Source of the DNA: Raphanus sativus
Taxonomy: Eukaryota > Streptophyta > Magnoliopsida > Brassicales > Brassicaceae
Direction: 5' to 3'
Assembly (NCBI RefSeq): GCF_000801105.2
Contig: NC_079519.1
Span: 26,511,288-26,575,287, forward strand
Length of the DNA stretch: 64,000 nt
The position numbers were made by a program, and so were the translations under genes. The notes under the pieces are model-generated. The model ran no database searches. It was not told the DNA's origin and worked only from the letters and a program-made list of their open reading frames with translations. How positions within the stretch are numbered: position 1 is the first letter of the stretch; every line of letters begins with the position of its first letter. Positions 47,855 through 60,574 of the stretch are shown one piece after another.

Positions 47855-49664
47855 TCGTCATGAAACTATGAAATGCATATTGATTTTCTTCTGCTTTGGA
47901 CATTGGCTTGATCCAAATTTGAGGGGTTGGAGGGTCTGTATGTTCATTAGAAGCTTCAGACAGATAATGTAAAGTTATTGGTTTTCTAGAGTGATAGAGT
48001 TACTGTTGGTTTTCTGGAGTGATAGAGTTACTGTTCTAAGCTAGGATTGTCAAAAATATGCACATAACCACCTGAAATCGACCAGGCGTATAATAGTTAC
48101 TTGTAATATACTCAGTGGCCAAAAGTATAATATAAATCTGAAAATACATACGTATGTTATTTTAGGTGTTTCTGATATTTTCGGATACGTTTGGATGGTT
48201 TGACACAAATATTTGAATTGTGTATGTGACTACTTTCCGATAATAGTAACCAATTCAAACTATAATTAATGGGCAATTTTTTTTAATGTACATTTGAGTA
48301 GTTGAATTGAAAATATCATAATCAAATTGATTTATTGGGTTACCTTCAGATCTAACTTAGAAGTAATCAATTAGAACCCCAGCTCATAAGTATCTGTATA
48401 TAACCATTGAGTGCCTTGATTCACAACTTGATCACATGGCAGTGGTACAGAGAAGCAACTACCCATCGCCGCAGAGATACAGAAAACAAAAAGATTCGAG
48501 AATGAGTGAAAAGAGAAATCTGTGAAGCTGTTAGCAAATGAGTATTAATTATTAGGAGAGAATATGAGATTAGTGTGAGCGCAAGATGATTTAGCTCTGG
48601 GGCCATCGAAAGATATATAACAGAGAATACCACAATTAGCATTATTATTTTTAAACAAAATTTGCAGAACTTCAACGAGTAAAAATGAGTGTCAATTAAC
48701 AAAAAGATAAGATTTCTCTTACAAGTGAGAATCTTACATCTGGAAGAGAGAAAAAATCACTGTTTGCATGATAGTATACACTGACCATAATTTGCCTTTT
48801 GTGCTCATAGAATTTTCATGAAGGAAATTATGTTCTTTAAATTTGTTGTGTATCTGTACACTTAGTGATGCTCACTTTTCTTCATGCCGATCAGTCAAAT
48901 ACGTTCTTTTTCATGCATCCCTCTGTTCCTGAGTACCTGCATTGGGAGGCTTTACATCTCAAATTTGTGCAAAAAAAGACACACAAGTAAGAAACAACAA
49001 AGATCGTTTGCGTGTTTTGTTTTGCCATTGGTCTTGATAAAGGCCAAGTGATACTTACATTATATCTTTAAAACTGGAAAAGCTTGCCTTATCATAAAAC
49101 GGGACCAATATATAAAGCTACACGACTCAAAGAAAGCCTATTAATAAGAACGCATTTTCGAGGTTCAAAGATCTTTCTAAACTCTAAAATCCAAACAGTA
49201 CTTTTAACCATCTAGCTTTGCATACCATTTCAGACATAATAGAACCAAATTCAATCAGGTCGTAAAAACAATCAAACTAATAGATTTCAAAAGACATAAT
49301 TAAATGAACCAAGAAATGTGAGATTTTGATATAAGTAGACAGAAATTTCACCTCAAGCGTCGAGATCAGAAGGAGGTTGCTGAAGAAAGCTCATCACAAC
49401 ATAGATAGCGCTGCTTGTGAAGATGATGATGGCAGAGCGCAAACAAACCCCTTTGGCGGATCCCTTTGTTATGCATAATCTCTAATTTGGAGTGAGGGAT
49501 ACGTGAAAAAAAGCATATATCCATTCCCCATTCTGATGAAGCAAATGTCTCAGACATACCAAGTGACAATGATCTCATCACCACTGAAACACATGAATTT
49601 GCAAGACAGGAGGACAGGACCCCTGCATAACATCATAGTGGAAATGCAAAATCCACGGTAATAA
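47855..49664. other. Intergenic region between convergent invertase and PPR genes
   Basis: The first part is invertase 3' UTR. A ~30-bp tandem duplication (ggttttct[a/g]gagtgatagagttactgtt) occurs at about 47980-48035. A minus-strand open frame at 49366-49584 lies just past the PPR stop and is probably PPR 3' UTR. No further gene recognised. Confidence 0.4.
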
Positions 49665-51308
49665 TTACAAGAGAGAAACACTTTTTTTGCATCCCACAGA
49701 TGGTGGTGCATAGCCACGGCTCAACATTTCTTTGATAAGATCGGCCGATACAGTTATGTCACCATCTCTAAGACACAGCGTGCCATCATTCAGCATAAGC
49801 CCGTCTCCTTTCATCTTCAAATACAATGCATCTATTTCACAGTGTAGGCCTTTCCTACACAAGCCTGACATCATTGTTGTGTACGCTACAACATCAGGCT
49901 TCACTCCTTTCCGGCTGAGGCTACAGAACAAACCCCAAGCGTCTTCAACCTTACCAGCCTCGCACATCCCTCGGATAATTATAGTATATGTGACAATATC
50001 AAGATCCATCTCTCTCTTTTGCATATCTTCAAATACCACCAACGCTTTCTCTAGCTCCCCGTTGTCACAAAGACCACCCAACAAAATGTTATACGTCCAA
50101 ATATCGGGAGAGAGACCAAAAGAGTCAATCTGACTAAAAAACTCCCGAGCCGTATCAACATCCCCCGCTTGAAAAAACCCTTGGATAAGAGTGTTGTAAG
50201 TGACCGTATTGCTAACTAATCCTCTTCCAGACATCTCCCGGAACAGTCTCACCCCATCCTCCACTCTCCTCGACTTACAAAACCCATTGATAAGAGTGTT
50301 GTAACTCACCACATCCGGGAAACAACCTTTCCCGACCATCAAATCAAACATCTCACTCGCCTCATCTATCCTATCTACCATACAAAACCCATTGATCAAC
50401 GAACTGTAAGTAACAACATCAGGATCCACACGCATCCTCACCATCTCCTCGTACAGCTCCTTAGCCTCCAAAACCTTCCCTTTCTTCACAAACGCATCCA
50501 CCAACGCACTGTACGTAACCACGTTAGGACTCACCTTCCTCTCCATCATCTCGCTCAACAGCCTCGCCGCGTCGCTCCACCTACCCGAGTTACAAAGACC
50601 CTTCACAAGACAAGTGTAGGTAACAATATTAGGTCTAACAACACCTCTCCTCCTCTCAACAACTCCCTTGAAGAAACTAAGAGCTTCATCAGCTCGTCTA
50701 CTCTTACACATACTATCAATAATCGTGTTGTAAGCAACAATGTCAACTCTATACCCTAACTCCACCATCTTACAAACGAACGACACAGCTTCATCAACCC
50801 TGTTCCCTCGACAGAACCCGTTGACGAGAGACCCGAGCGTGACTCTATCCGGGTCATACCCGAGCTTCAGCATCTTTCCGACGAGAGACAAAGCGAGAGA
50901 GAGGTGGAAACAGCGACAGAGACAGTTAATCAAGGTGTTGAAGGTGTAGAGATCGTTTCGAATCCCTAAAGCTTCCATCTTTCTCCCCAGAGAGACGACG
51001 ACGGCGGCGGCGTCGTGGCGCTTCAGCCTGGCGACGGCGTTCAGGAGTCTGTTGAAGTCGATGATTGGAGGGAAGGGGCGAGATTGGTCGTCGACCATGT
51101 CGTTGAACAGAGCGATCGCGTCGTCGAGGTTGTCGAGGTCGCGGAGACGGTTTCGGCTCAGTCTCTCTCGGAGATCGATAACGCTGGAGAGAGCTCGTGA
51201 CGAGATGCAGCAGCAATGGGTGAAAGAATGGAGAGATGTTGTGGGAATGGGAAGATTCCGATGGTGCAATCTCTTCGCCGTCACCATCGCAATCAGCTTC
51301 TTCTGCAT
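49665..51308 (-). CDS. P-class pentatricopeptide repeat protein
   Basis: A single-exon 547-aa PPR protein of the RNA-processing-factor/At1g62680 group. Such proteins bind organelle transcripts sequence-specifically, usually in mitochondria. The N-terminal ~45 residues are rich in Arg/Lys/Ser/His with few acids ([13 protein letters not shown]), as in an organelle targeting peptide. From about residue 80, about a dozen tandem 35-residue repeats follow, of the form [28 protein letters not shown] and [21 protein letters not shown]. The C-terminus is non-repeat ([16 protein letters not shown]) and looks slightly shorter than the remembered Arabidopsis protein. No frameshift. The start is the first ATG (51308). 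A Copia element sits 242 bases upstream, in opposite orientation. Confidence 0.9.
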   Translation of the reverse strand: MQKKLIAMVTAKRLHHRNLPIPTTSLHSFTHCCCISSRALSSVIDLRERLSRNRLRDLDNLDDAIALFNDMVDDQSRPFPPIIDFNRLLNAVARLKRHDAAAVVVSLGRKMEALGIRNDLYTFNTLINCLCRCFHLSLALSLVGKMLKLGYDPDRVTLGSLVNGFCRGNRVDEAVSFVCKMVELGYRVDIVAYNTIIDSMCKSRRADEALSFFKGVVERRRGVVRPNIVTYTCLVKGLCNSGRWSDAARLLSEMMERKVSPNVVTYSALVDAFVKKGKVLEAKELYEEMVRMRVDPDVVTYSSLINGFCMVDRIDEASEMFDLMVGKGCFPDVVSYNTLINGFCKSRRVEDGVRLFREMSGRGLVSNTVTYNTLIQGFFQAGDVDTAREFFSQIDSFGLSPDIWTYNILLGGLCDNGELEKALVVFEDMQKREMDLDIVTYTIIIRGMCEAGKVEDAWGLFCSLSRKGVKPDVVAYTTMMSGLCRKGLHCEIDALYLKMKGDGLMLNDGTLCLRDGDITVSADLIKEMLSRGYAPPSVGCKKSVSLL

Positions 51309-51545
51309 CGTTTCCGATTTTTTTTGTTTCCGTTGTTCTCTCTGAATCGGAATCCTAAAACGACAGATGGGAGTGGTAACCGAGAATTAGAAAAAAACCT
51401 AAAACCGGTTTAGTTCCGGTTTATGTGTTTGTATCAAACCGTACTATCGAAATCCAGTCGCCTGTGATTTGCATGATCGAGTGGGTTAACAAAATAGGTT
51501 TTGCTTTGGGATGTTCGATATGACATCAGTTCGGGTTTTGGTAAG

Positions 51546-51550
51546 GTAAG
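51546..51550. repeat. Target-site duplication of the Copia element (left)
   Basis: GTAAG directly before the 5' LTR; the same five bases follow the 3' LTR at 56050-56054. The left flank holds a second GTAAG in tandem (51541-51545). Confidence 0.85.
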
Positions 51551-51699
51551 TGATAGAATATGCCAACAAACTCTTCTGATATTCTTGGATCTCATAAGTT
51601 GTTATACTAGCTCTCCTGTAATCGTGCAATAGCACAACTACCTTGTGTATATATTACCTCATGATGTACATTGATAATCAAGGAATACAATCGATTACA
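51551..51699 (+). mobile_element. Copia 5' LTR (149 bp)
   Basis: Begins TGATAG and ends ATTACA (TG...CA). Differs from the 3' LTR (55901-56049) at two positions only: cttct/cttcc and gcaat/gcaac. Both differences are transitions. Confidence 0.95.
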
Positions 51700-51711
51700 T
51701 GGTATCAGAGC
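51700..51711 (+). other. Primer-binding site
   Basis: TGGTATCAGAGC immediately after the 5' LTR is complementary to the 3' end of plant initiator methionine tRNA, the usual Copia primer. Confidence 0.9.
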
Positions 51712-51798
51712 TAAAGCTCTTGAGACCTTTTCTTTCTGTCTGATTTTTCTTCGATCTCTTCTTTTTTCTCTTCTTCTCACCTCTTCTGTACTCTTCTA

Positions 51799-54700
51799 AT
51801 GGCTGCCAACGCTATAGAAAAAGCCTTCGGAGTAAACAATATCAAAAATCATATTCCTTTGATTTTGGACTTCGAAGATCACAACTATGATGCTTGGCGC
51901 GAGTTATTCCTCACACACTGCCTTGCGTTCGATGTACTTGGTCACATCGATGGCACCAGTACTCCAGATGACGACAATGACGCTCCTTGGATGAAACGTG
52001 ACGGCCTAGTCAAGCTTTGGCTTTACGGCACGATAACCCAGCCTCTGTTTCGATCCACGTTCAAACCAGGCGGCACTGCAAGAGACATATGGGTTCGCAT
52101 TGAGAACCAGTTCAGGAACAACAAGGAGGCTAGGGCGCTTCAATTGGATCACGATCTACGCACCACCGAGATAGGAGATCGTTCAGTTCATGATTACTGC
52201 CAAACACTGAAAACTACATCAGATCTTCTGGCCAATCTAGATGCTCCAGTCTCAGACAAGAATCTCGTCATGTATCTATTGAATGGTCTAAACGAGAAGT
52301 TTGATAACATCATTAACGTTATCAAACACAAGGATCCGTTTCCTTCATTTGACAATGCCAAAACTATGTTGCTCAATGAGGAGACTCGTCTGAAACGATG
52401 TCAAAAGACTCCTGCTACGACAGACAATGCCTCAGCGCCATCCGTTCTCACTGTCTCCACAGCCAAACCGCAGCAGCAGCAGCAGCAACAACAATACCCA
52501 CAACAGCAGCAGCAGAGGTTCAACAGAGGAAACCGCAAGCAAAACAGAGGACGCGGGCGCGGTGGCTTCAGTCAACGACCATGGAACAACAACTGGAACT
52601 CAAACTGGAATCAGCAGTGGCCTCTCCAATACTATCCTGGTCCAATGCCACACCAGTGGCCAGCGTATCCTACTCCCTGGAATCAGCAAAACGCACGAGG
52701 AATCTTAGGATCACAGCCACCACCTTCTCCACAAGCTCACATGGCCGTCGCTCCTCTGCAACCAACGACTGACTTTGCTCAGGCTTTCAACACGATGACG
52801 ATCGGTGATCCCGGCGCGGCAAACTGGTATATGGATTCAGGTGCTACAGCACATTTGGCGTCATCATCAGGTATGCTTAACTCTGTTCTTAAAGACTGCA
52901 CCGGAAAGATGGTCATAGTCGGTGATGGTTCTCAAATTCCTATCACTTCTTTTGGATCCACTTCTATTCCCACAAACTCTCGCTCTCTATCTTTACAAAA
53001 TGTTCTTGTTGCTCCTAATATCATTAAAAATCTTATCTCAGTACGTCGGTTTACTAATGATAATTGGTGCTCTGTTGAATTTGACCCCTTTGGTTTTACA
53101 ATAAAGGATCTCAGCACCAGGAGAACTCTTCTCCGCAGTGAGAGTGATGGCGAGCTCTACTCTCTTCCAAGTCATTTCAATAAACCGGCTACTGCTCCTC
53201 TTGCACTCATGACCGATGCCTCTCCTTCTCTCTGGCACAAACGGCTCGGACATGTCAATAAAGCCTCTCTTCAATCTTTAATTTCTTCTCGTTCAATTTT
53301 ATGTAATAAACAACTCTCTCACAATGTTTGTGAAGCTTGTCAGTTGGGTAAACATTTGAAACTTCCTTTCTATGAATCAAACTCTACTGTTTCTTCACCC
53401 TTTGAGTTGATTCATTCAGACATTTGGACATCACCCATTCCAATTATCACTGGAATCCGCTATTATGTTCTCTTCTTAGATCACTACTCACATTTTTTAT
53501 GGGTGTTTCCTTTGCGTAAAAAGTCTGAAGTGTTTTCAAAATTCATTCACTTCACTAACTTTGTTCAAACGCAGTTCAAATGTCAAATAAAGCAGCTCCA
53601 ATGTGATAATGGTGGGGAGTACAACAACAATCAATTTCACAACTTCTTCTCTTCCAAAGGAAATTGTTGTACGCTTTTCTTGTCCCCACACTTCACAACA
53701 AAACGGGAGATCCGAGCGTATGATTCGTACTATCAACAACACTATAAGAACTCTTCTGTTCCAAGCTCGCCTCTCTCCTTCTTACTGGGTGGAAGCTCTT
53801 CATACCTCTGTTCATCTTCTCAACATTCTGCCTTCCACCTCTATCGGTAACAAAGTGCCATTCTCTGTTCTCTTCAACAAAAAGCCTTCTTATAACCATC
53901 TCAAAACATTTGGCTGCTTGTGTTTTCCCAACATCAACCATTCTAATCTTCACAAGCTTGCAGCTCGCTCTTCTCCTTGCTTATTCCTTGGCTACCCAAC
54001 CAATCATAAAGGGTATCGTTGCTTGGACCTAAAGACAAGAAAAATTATCATATCTCGTCACGTGGTCTTTGATGAAACGATCTTTCCAACGGCTCTGCCT
54101 CCTGCCGAAAAGAAAGATGCCTACAACTTCCTTGACTCTCAATCTGAAACCTCTCCTCTCTTTAAATCCATTCTTGAGAGTCCTCCTGCTCAGTCTATTC
54201 CTACTGTTACTTCCGCTCCCACTGAACCAAATATTCCTTCGGTGACCCTTGCTCCTGCTCCTTCTATCCCTCGTCATCCTATGACCACTCGGAGCAGAGA
54301 TGGCACACGAAAACAAAAACAGGTCATATCCTTGCTTTCTACTTCCATTTCACCAATTCCTACTAGCCACTTAAAAGCTCTTTTAGATCCAAACTGGAAT
54401 CCGTCTATGACTGATGAGTACGATGCTTTAATTAAGAATGAGACGTTTAAGCTTGTACCTAGACCACCTGACACTAACATCATTCGTTCTATGTGGTTAT
54501 ATAAGCACAAACTTGATGCAGAAGGCAAACCCAAACGGCACAAATCAAGGTTGGTTGCCAACGGCAAGTCCCAAGAAGCTGGACTCGACTTCGATGAAAC
54601 CTTCTCCCCAGTGGTGAAGCCAGTAACAATCCGATCAGTTCTTCATTTGGCCTTGGAACGCGACTGGGATGTCCATCAACTCGACATGAAAAACGCTTTT

Positions 54701-55903
54701 CTACATGGACGGCTTGACAAACCAGTCTACATGCATCAACCGCCTGGAATGATCGATGAGTCTAATCCAAACTATGTTTGTAAACTAGAGAAAGCTTTGT
54801 ATGGTTTAAAACAGGCTCCGCGCGCCTGGAATGCTCGCTTCTCTGAGTTCGTTGCAAAACTAGACTTCATCAAAAGCAACAGCGATCATTCTCTATTCGT
54901 CTATAACAAAGGCAGAGACCAAGCGTTCATTCTTCTTTATGTGGATGATATCCTTCTCACGGCCTCTTCATCAACTCTACGACAAACTGTCACAAATCTT
55001 CTCAAGCAGGAATTTGAGATGTCTGATGAGAGACCATTATCCTATTTCCTTGGGATCAAAATCGAGAGGACCCCCAAAGGTATGATGCTAACTCAAACTG
55101 CTTACGCTAAGGAGCTTCTTGCTCGTATGTCTATGCAGCATTGCAAGCCGGTGTCCACACCAGTTGATCTGAAATCAAAGCTGTCACAAGAGGAAGGTGA
55201 CCGTATCCACAATCCTACTGAATACAGAAGCATTGTCGGCGCCTTACAATACCTCACCTTGACTCGACCTGACATTCAATATGCAGTTCATCAGCTCTGC
55301 CTCTACATGCATGATCCACGCCTACCTCATCTCAACGCCCTCAAACGCGTCCTTCGCTACCTGAAAGGAACGCTAGATCACGGTCTCCAACTTCACAAAT
55401 CCACATCTATGACCTTGACATCCTACACTGATGCCGACTGGGCAGGATGCCCGGATACTCGCCGCTCCACTTCAGGCTATTGCATCTTCTTGGGAGATAA
55501 CCTCTTATCCTGGTCATCCAAACGGCAACCCACTGTCTCACGTTCAAGTGCTGAGGCGGAATACAAGGGTGTAGCAAACGTTGTTGCCGAGACTTGTTAC
55601 ATACGCAACCTTTTGCTTGAGCTAGGATGCCCACTGACCACAGCAACCCTCGTCTACTGCGACAACATCAGCGCCGTCTACCTCTCCAACAACCCGGTTA
55701 AACACCAAAGAACAAAACATGTGGAGATTGATATTCATTTTGTTCGCGAAAAGGTTGCTATGGGACAGGTTCGTGTGCTACATGTTCCATCCTCCTCTCA
55801 GTTTGCAGACATTTTCACAAAAGGATTGCCAACAGCTATCTTCAACGAATTCAAGAACAGTCTCTCCGTTCGATCACCCAACGCTTCGACTGAGGGGGAG
55901 TGA
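51799..55903 (+). pseudogene. Copia gag-pol polyprotein with one frameshift
   Basis: The first frame (51799 to about 53660) has a UBN2-type gag, a Gln- and Arg/Gly-rich linker instead of an obvious CCHC knuckle, the protease motif DSGATAHL, the GAG-pre-integrase HKRLGHVN and the start of the integrase core (HSDIW, QCDNGGEY). Within a short A run at 53661-53663 the frame changes by one base. The rest lies in the next frame: integrase end (HTSQQNG), reverse transcriptase (LDMKNAFLHG, LYGLKQAPRAW, YVDD catalytic motif) and RNase H (DADWAGCPDTRRSTSG, AEAEY). The stop TGA at 55901-55903 is the first three bases of the 3' LTR. Apart from this shift no stop was seen, so a functional copy of the family may exist elsewhere. 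Confidence 0.92.
55891..55900 (+). other. Polypurine tract
   Basis: TGAGGGGGAG ends exactly at the 3' LTR boundary, the plus-strand priming site of the retroelement. Confidence 0.85.
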
Positions 55904-56049
55904 TAGAATATGCCAACAAACTCTTCCGATATTCTTGGATCTCATAAGTTGTTATACTAGCTCTCCTGTAATCGTGCAACAGCACAACTACCTTGTGTAT
56001 ATATTACCTCATGATGTACATTGATAATCAAGGAATACAATCGATTACA
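55901..56049 (+). mobile_element. Copia 3' LTR (149 bp)
   Basis: TGATAG...ATTACA, 147 of 149 positions identical to the 5' LTR, followed by the target duplication GTAAG at 56050-56054. Confidence 0.95.
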
Positions 56050-56054
56050 GTAAG

Positions 56055-57354
56055 TACCATATTAAAACTATATTTACTTTGATTTGGTGCAGTTAATATA
56101 TTCGCTGACTTTTTTCGATTGTATACCAAAAAACCATAAATATATTTATTTTTTATAAAATTTAATTTAAATGTCCGTTTTAAAATAATATGAAAATATT
56201 TAGAATTTTAAGTATATTACTTTTAAATTTTTTTATTTTACTCTTTAAAATAAGTAGTAAGTATATTAACAAAAACGTAAAAATTATCAATTTCGATAAA
56301 AATGAAAAAAACTTTAACTTTAAATAAAATATTAAATTGCTAAAATCAATATTTTAAATATAAAAATCATATCAATAAATAAATTATGTTATATTGTTAA
56401 TTATATTATATAACTTACACATAACTATACATATAAATTGGATTGGATAATTCATTAACCCACTTTAATCCAAAACAATATTAACCCAATTCACTAAATC
56501 CACTAACCCACTAAAACCATTTATCCATTAACAACCAAAATTCTAACTCATTAAGATCCATGGATTGGTTTGGTTTGGATACATCAACTAATTTTAACCC
56601 ATTTTGACCAAAAATATTTACTTCCAAAGAAACATGAATGTCAATGATATTGAAGAACTTTTGAAAGAATAGACCGGTCATACCGTATAAGTAAGAGTGA
56701 AAAATATCTATACATATTGCAGAGAGGTCTTCATTTTGATTTTGTATCGTGAGCTCATAATTTAGAACATTGTTACGCTAGTATGAGAGAGAAGCCAACT
56801 CGATCTCTATGAATACTTTTCACTTCTTCTTTTTTTTGCTTTCTTTTCTCCCTGTCCTTGTTCCATTTCATTTTTGTTTTCTATCAAGAAAGCTTGTACA
56901 AAATCAGCATATTGTTTTTCTTAGAAAAACATAACTGAGTGGGAATCTGTATGGCTGGCAAATTTGTAGATTAGTGTTATATTTAAATTTGTGACAACAT
57001 ATTATCTGACTGAGAAAATGAAACAACGGATTTACATTATTTTAGCTATAATTCAATCTTGAGTTGATAAAAAGAAGCCAACTAGATAATGAAGCGCCAT
57101 TTATCTTTTATGCCGATAATCATATCCAGAACGTTGTCATCGGCCTTTTGTAAACATAATGCAGTATAGCTAGGTAACGCTAATAGGAGAGAAAATACAA
57201 AACCCCAAACAAAACGAGACAACAAAACACAACACGAAAACGGAGGAAGAAAAACCTTATTGGTATTTACATACCTACCCTAGCAAAATAAAAACATTTA
57301 TTTTATTTTGAGACCATCTTAACATACTCGAAAACACTTAAAAGATCATGACTT
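56055..57354. other. Intergenic region and beta-VPE 3' flank
   Basis: AT-rich. A stretch at 56430-56610 has repeated 'aacccactaaa/ttaaccca' wording typical of a dispersed repeat. The last ~150 bases are likely beta-VPE 3' UTR (minus strand). No gene recognised. Confidence 0.4.
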
Positions 57355-60300
57355 TCAAGCGCTATAGCCTACAACAGACGGTCGCCACATGACGCGAGCC
57401 TCATAACCATCGCATGCTGCAGCGGAAGCTTCCTCCACCAGCTCCTTTGAGACACCGTTGTTACAAATGTTTGCAAACGCTCTCATATGTTTCATCCCGT
57501 ATTGCGTTAGTGATCCACAATGCATTTCAAATACACGTACCTACGAAGTTCCAAGTACATTTTATAGCCAACCCCTTTAACATTATTATGTGTTAAATAA
57601 AATTTTAAGGATTGTGAAACTCTTACCTCTGACTTAAGACATTCCCAATCGTCGACCAATGGCAAATCGGGTTCTCTGACTAAGTTAAGAAAGTTTGTCG
57701 TGGGACCAAACAGAACCGTGCCTATCAATTCCACACTTGTGTCCAAATGTTTTCTGTGCCTTGTTGTCTCAGTTAATTCCTTCAATATCTCATCCTTCCT
57801 TGACCCATCTTCCGATGTTCGGTACTGTAAACCCAAAGCCAATATGGTGTAAGCAAACCAAATCTTTACGGCTGATTTAGAGAACCAAAAATAAGCAAAA
57901 CAGAAAAGACCAATACCATGTGCCAAAGGAACAGAAGGTCTGCGTCGCGTTGGTTAACAACTCCCACAGGTGACTTCACTGGTAACTCGTTAGGAGGGAG
58001 ATTAACAGTGTCTGGATCGAAACCTTGGTATAGATAAAGCCTCTCCGACTTAATACTGTTGTTACCGTATTCCATCACATGGGAGCCTTCGGAATAGGTA
58101 TTGTAGTTTGATGTCCGCATCTTCACCTACACACCGGGATAAAAGACCCGCTATATAGTTTAGCATTCTCAAACCAACAATTGACTAAACGGGTTGAGAC
58201 TAAAATTTCATGTACCGTTTGGTATTGTTGCTTTACAGTCTCTTTCTTTAAGTTGTGTGTCTCACTGCAAACGAATCACAACAAATATACGAAAATATAG
58301 ATGCGCACATAAAAATATTTCATAATAAAATGTATATAATATATATACCTGTCTTCCATCCAAGCAACGCTATATAAATCTCCTAAGCAAGTGATGTATT
58401 CGGTTGGGGGAGATGGATTCATGCCGGGACAATAGGTTCCGTAACTACTCTCTTGTGCATTTGAAGCCGTTGTTACGTAAATGTTCAAGTCCTTAGGCAT
58501 TATACCCTCGAATATACTCCCGCTTTCACATGCTTCTACGTACATAACCTACATTGCATCATCACAATTATGTTTATACAAGTATCATAATATTGCCATT
58601 AACTTTAGGAAACCAATTATAAATCGATCAAGAAATTAATTTGGCCTACTATATTTTACCATCTCTTTGTATGTTCCGGCAGCATGCTTCTTCTTAAGTG
58701 TTTCAATAAAATCAGCAGCATAAAGGTAAGGCTTGTTTGGCATCCCTAACAACCGAAAATTAAATGAATAACAGGCCACTATAAACAATCCATTGCAAGG
58801 TGTAACCCTTAGAAAGTTTTCTTGAACACTTAAAGGTTAGTGAAGTTACCAAGAACTCCGGGACCACCATGATCAGAGTAATATACAAAAATGTGATCGT
58901 TGGCCTTGCTAGCGATGACCTTACCGCTTCCACCTGTGACAGCCTCCTTGTCGCCTAGGAGTACCGCGTAGAAGTTAGCGGCCGTAACGTCATGACCGGT
59001 ATAGTCCTGAAAAGACATATCCAATGAGTAAATAATGGAATAACTACTAGAAAAGGAAATATTTAGTGGTTGTAATTAATCTAGGAGGGGTACCAATCAA
59101 AGGTCCACACACAAAGTTTGGTTTACCACACCAAATGTCTATGAAGTCACTATCACTACTAATTGTTGGGTGTTATCTAAGTCACCATCTNNNNNNNNNN
59201 NNNNNNNNNNNNNNNNNNNNNNNNNNNNNNNNNNNNNNNNNNNNNNNNNNNNNNNNNNNNNNNNNNNNNNNNNNNNNNNNNNNNNNNNNNCTTACACGAT
59301 ACATCCAAAAGTATATTAGGAAATTTAATAACCTGAGTGCCACAGAAAAAAAAGAGGTATAATTCAAATAAAATTTGAAGAAAGTAACTCTCAATATTCA
59401 AATAAAGTCTTCAATATGCNNNNNNNNNNNNNNNNNNNNNNNNNNNNNNNNNNNNNNNNNNNNNNNNNNNNNNNNNNNNNNNNNNNNNNNNNNNNNNNNN
59501 NNNNNNNNNNNNNNNNNNNCACGATACATCCAAAAGTATATTAGGAAATTTAATAACCTGAGTGCCACAGAAAAAAAAGAGGTATAATTCAAATAAAATT
59601 TGAAGAAAGTAACTCTCAATATTCAAATAAAGTCTTCAATATGCTTAGACTCTAAATTTGATTATAAAATAACATACTTGACTAGTAATGCCATCAAAAA
59701 AATAAACCAGAACACATACTAATCATGGATTAAAGGTACGTTAATCATACCTTGGGGACTCCTGCGTAAACATCTTCCCCATCAGGATGGTTGATTAGAG
59801 TACCGGGACGAGGATTAAGTGGATGGTTTGCGATATCATCATACATCATAACGACTATGTTCTCTTCTTTCAAACCTCCCTTTCTCAGTATTTGATATGC
59901 GTGACAGACGTCGGCCTAAAATACAGAAACAATTAAACACAATAATGAATAATTTTATTAATAAACACTGAGATTTTTTTTTGAATAACAGAACAAAACA
60001 AGACCTTTTATACATGTGAAAAAGCAGAACAAGTTTCAGAAATGGAGAAGTTCACCATATGTTCTTTTAGTTTTCAAGAAAAATCCTGAAGGCCTGAACA
60101 ATTCCAATGGATATCAGTTTCTAATACCATTTTAAAATAAAATTCGAGTATGAAGTTTTTTTATGCATATCATAAGAATATTCGTAATTCCCATTAAAAA
60201 GAAAGAAAATATTGAAGCAAAATAATTACAATGACTAGTTTTAATAAAGAACATAAAATAAAGATTAAAGTAAATTAATCAGGACCTGGTGCCTATAGTT

Positions 60301-60486
60301 TCCATAACCGTTAGAACCGGCGATAAGAACCGCCCATCTAGTACCGATAGTGTCTTCTTGCTCAGTTGATTTAGCTTTCTCGGTCGGCATAAGAATTTTC
60401 GGCTCAAACCGACCGCGTGACTCTGTGCGGACCATTAGAAGTAACAGAAGAAGAAGAGCTGGTCCGAAACAGTAGAACTTAGCCAT
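57355..60486 (-). CDS. BETA-VPE: Beta vacuolar processing enzyme (legumain, C13 cysteine protease)
   Basis: Asparaginyl endopeptidase that matures seed storage proteins in protein-storage vacuoles. Nine exons (minus): 60486-60286, 59915-59751, 59006-58850, 58745-58660, 58548-58349, 58264-58216, 58126-57917, 57824-57627, 57540-57355. All are in phase with GT-AG introns; 483 aa. Signal peptide 1-21 ([10 protein letters not shown] core). Catalytic His168 in YYSDHGGPG and Cys210 in VEACESGS. The C-terminal prodomain ends VVGYSA. Two positions depart from what I recall of family members: Ser before DHGGPG (usually Ala) and FEMHCGS (usually FEEHCGS). Neither hits the catalytic residues. Intron 2 contains two 100-N gaps, but no exon is affected. 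Counterpart of At1g62710. Confidence 0.95.
59191..59290. other. Assembly gap (100 N)
   Basis: Exactly 100 N's, the default for a gap of unknown size, inside intron 2 of beta-VPE. Confidence 0.99.
59295..59419 (+). repeat. 125-bp segment duplicated around a gap, copy 1
   Basis: cacgatacatcc...cttcaatatgc is identical base for base to 59520-59644. The only material between the copies is the second N gap. Either a real tandem repeat collapsed here or a contig end was placed twice. Confidence 0.95.
59420..59519. other. Assembly gap (100 N)
   Basis: Second run of exactly 100 N's, separating two identical 125-bp copies in intron 2 of beta-VPE. Confidence 0.99.
59520..59644 (+). repeat. 125-bp segment duplicated around a gap, copy 2
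   Basis: Identical to 59295-59419. Continues without a break into normal intron sequence on the right, so this copy is probably the genuine one. Confidence 0.95.
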
Positions 60487-60564
60487 GGGAGAAAGATGGA
60501 GAGAGAGAAAAAGAAAAGAGATACTATGGAGGAGTAAAGAGAGCTAGCTACAAAAGCAAATGAT

Positions 60565-60574
60565 CGTTATAAAG
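60565..60574 (-). promoter_or_regulatory. Candidate TATA box of beta-VPE
   Basis: CTTTATAACG on the minus strand about 80-90 bases before the ATG at 60486, followed by a CT-rich leader (ctctttactcctcc). Motif and distance only. Confidence 0.4.

Larger units (their letters stand above)
51551..56049 (+). mobile_element. Young Ty1/Copia retrotransposon, 4.5 kb
   Basis: Complete LTR element: 149-bp LTRs, initiator-Met-tRNA-type primer-binding site, a gag-pol region in Copia order (gag, protease, integrase, RT, RNase H), a polypurine tract, and a 5-bp GTAAG target duplication. Two differences in 149 bp (1.3%) give an insertion age of roughly 0.45 million years at 1.5e-8 substitutions per site per year, with a wide error for so short an LTR. 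It sits between the PPR gene and beta-VPE. Confidence 0.95.

Noticed and set aside
50740..51345. Several plus-strand ORFs opposite the first PPR gene
   Set aside because: They mirror codon structure of the 547-codon PPR frame and show no domain of their own.
59066..59626. ORFs spanning the N runs
   Set aside because: They are open only because N codons carry no stops; the region is an intron.
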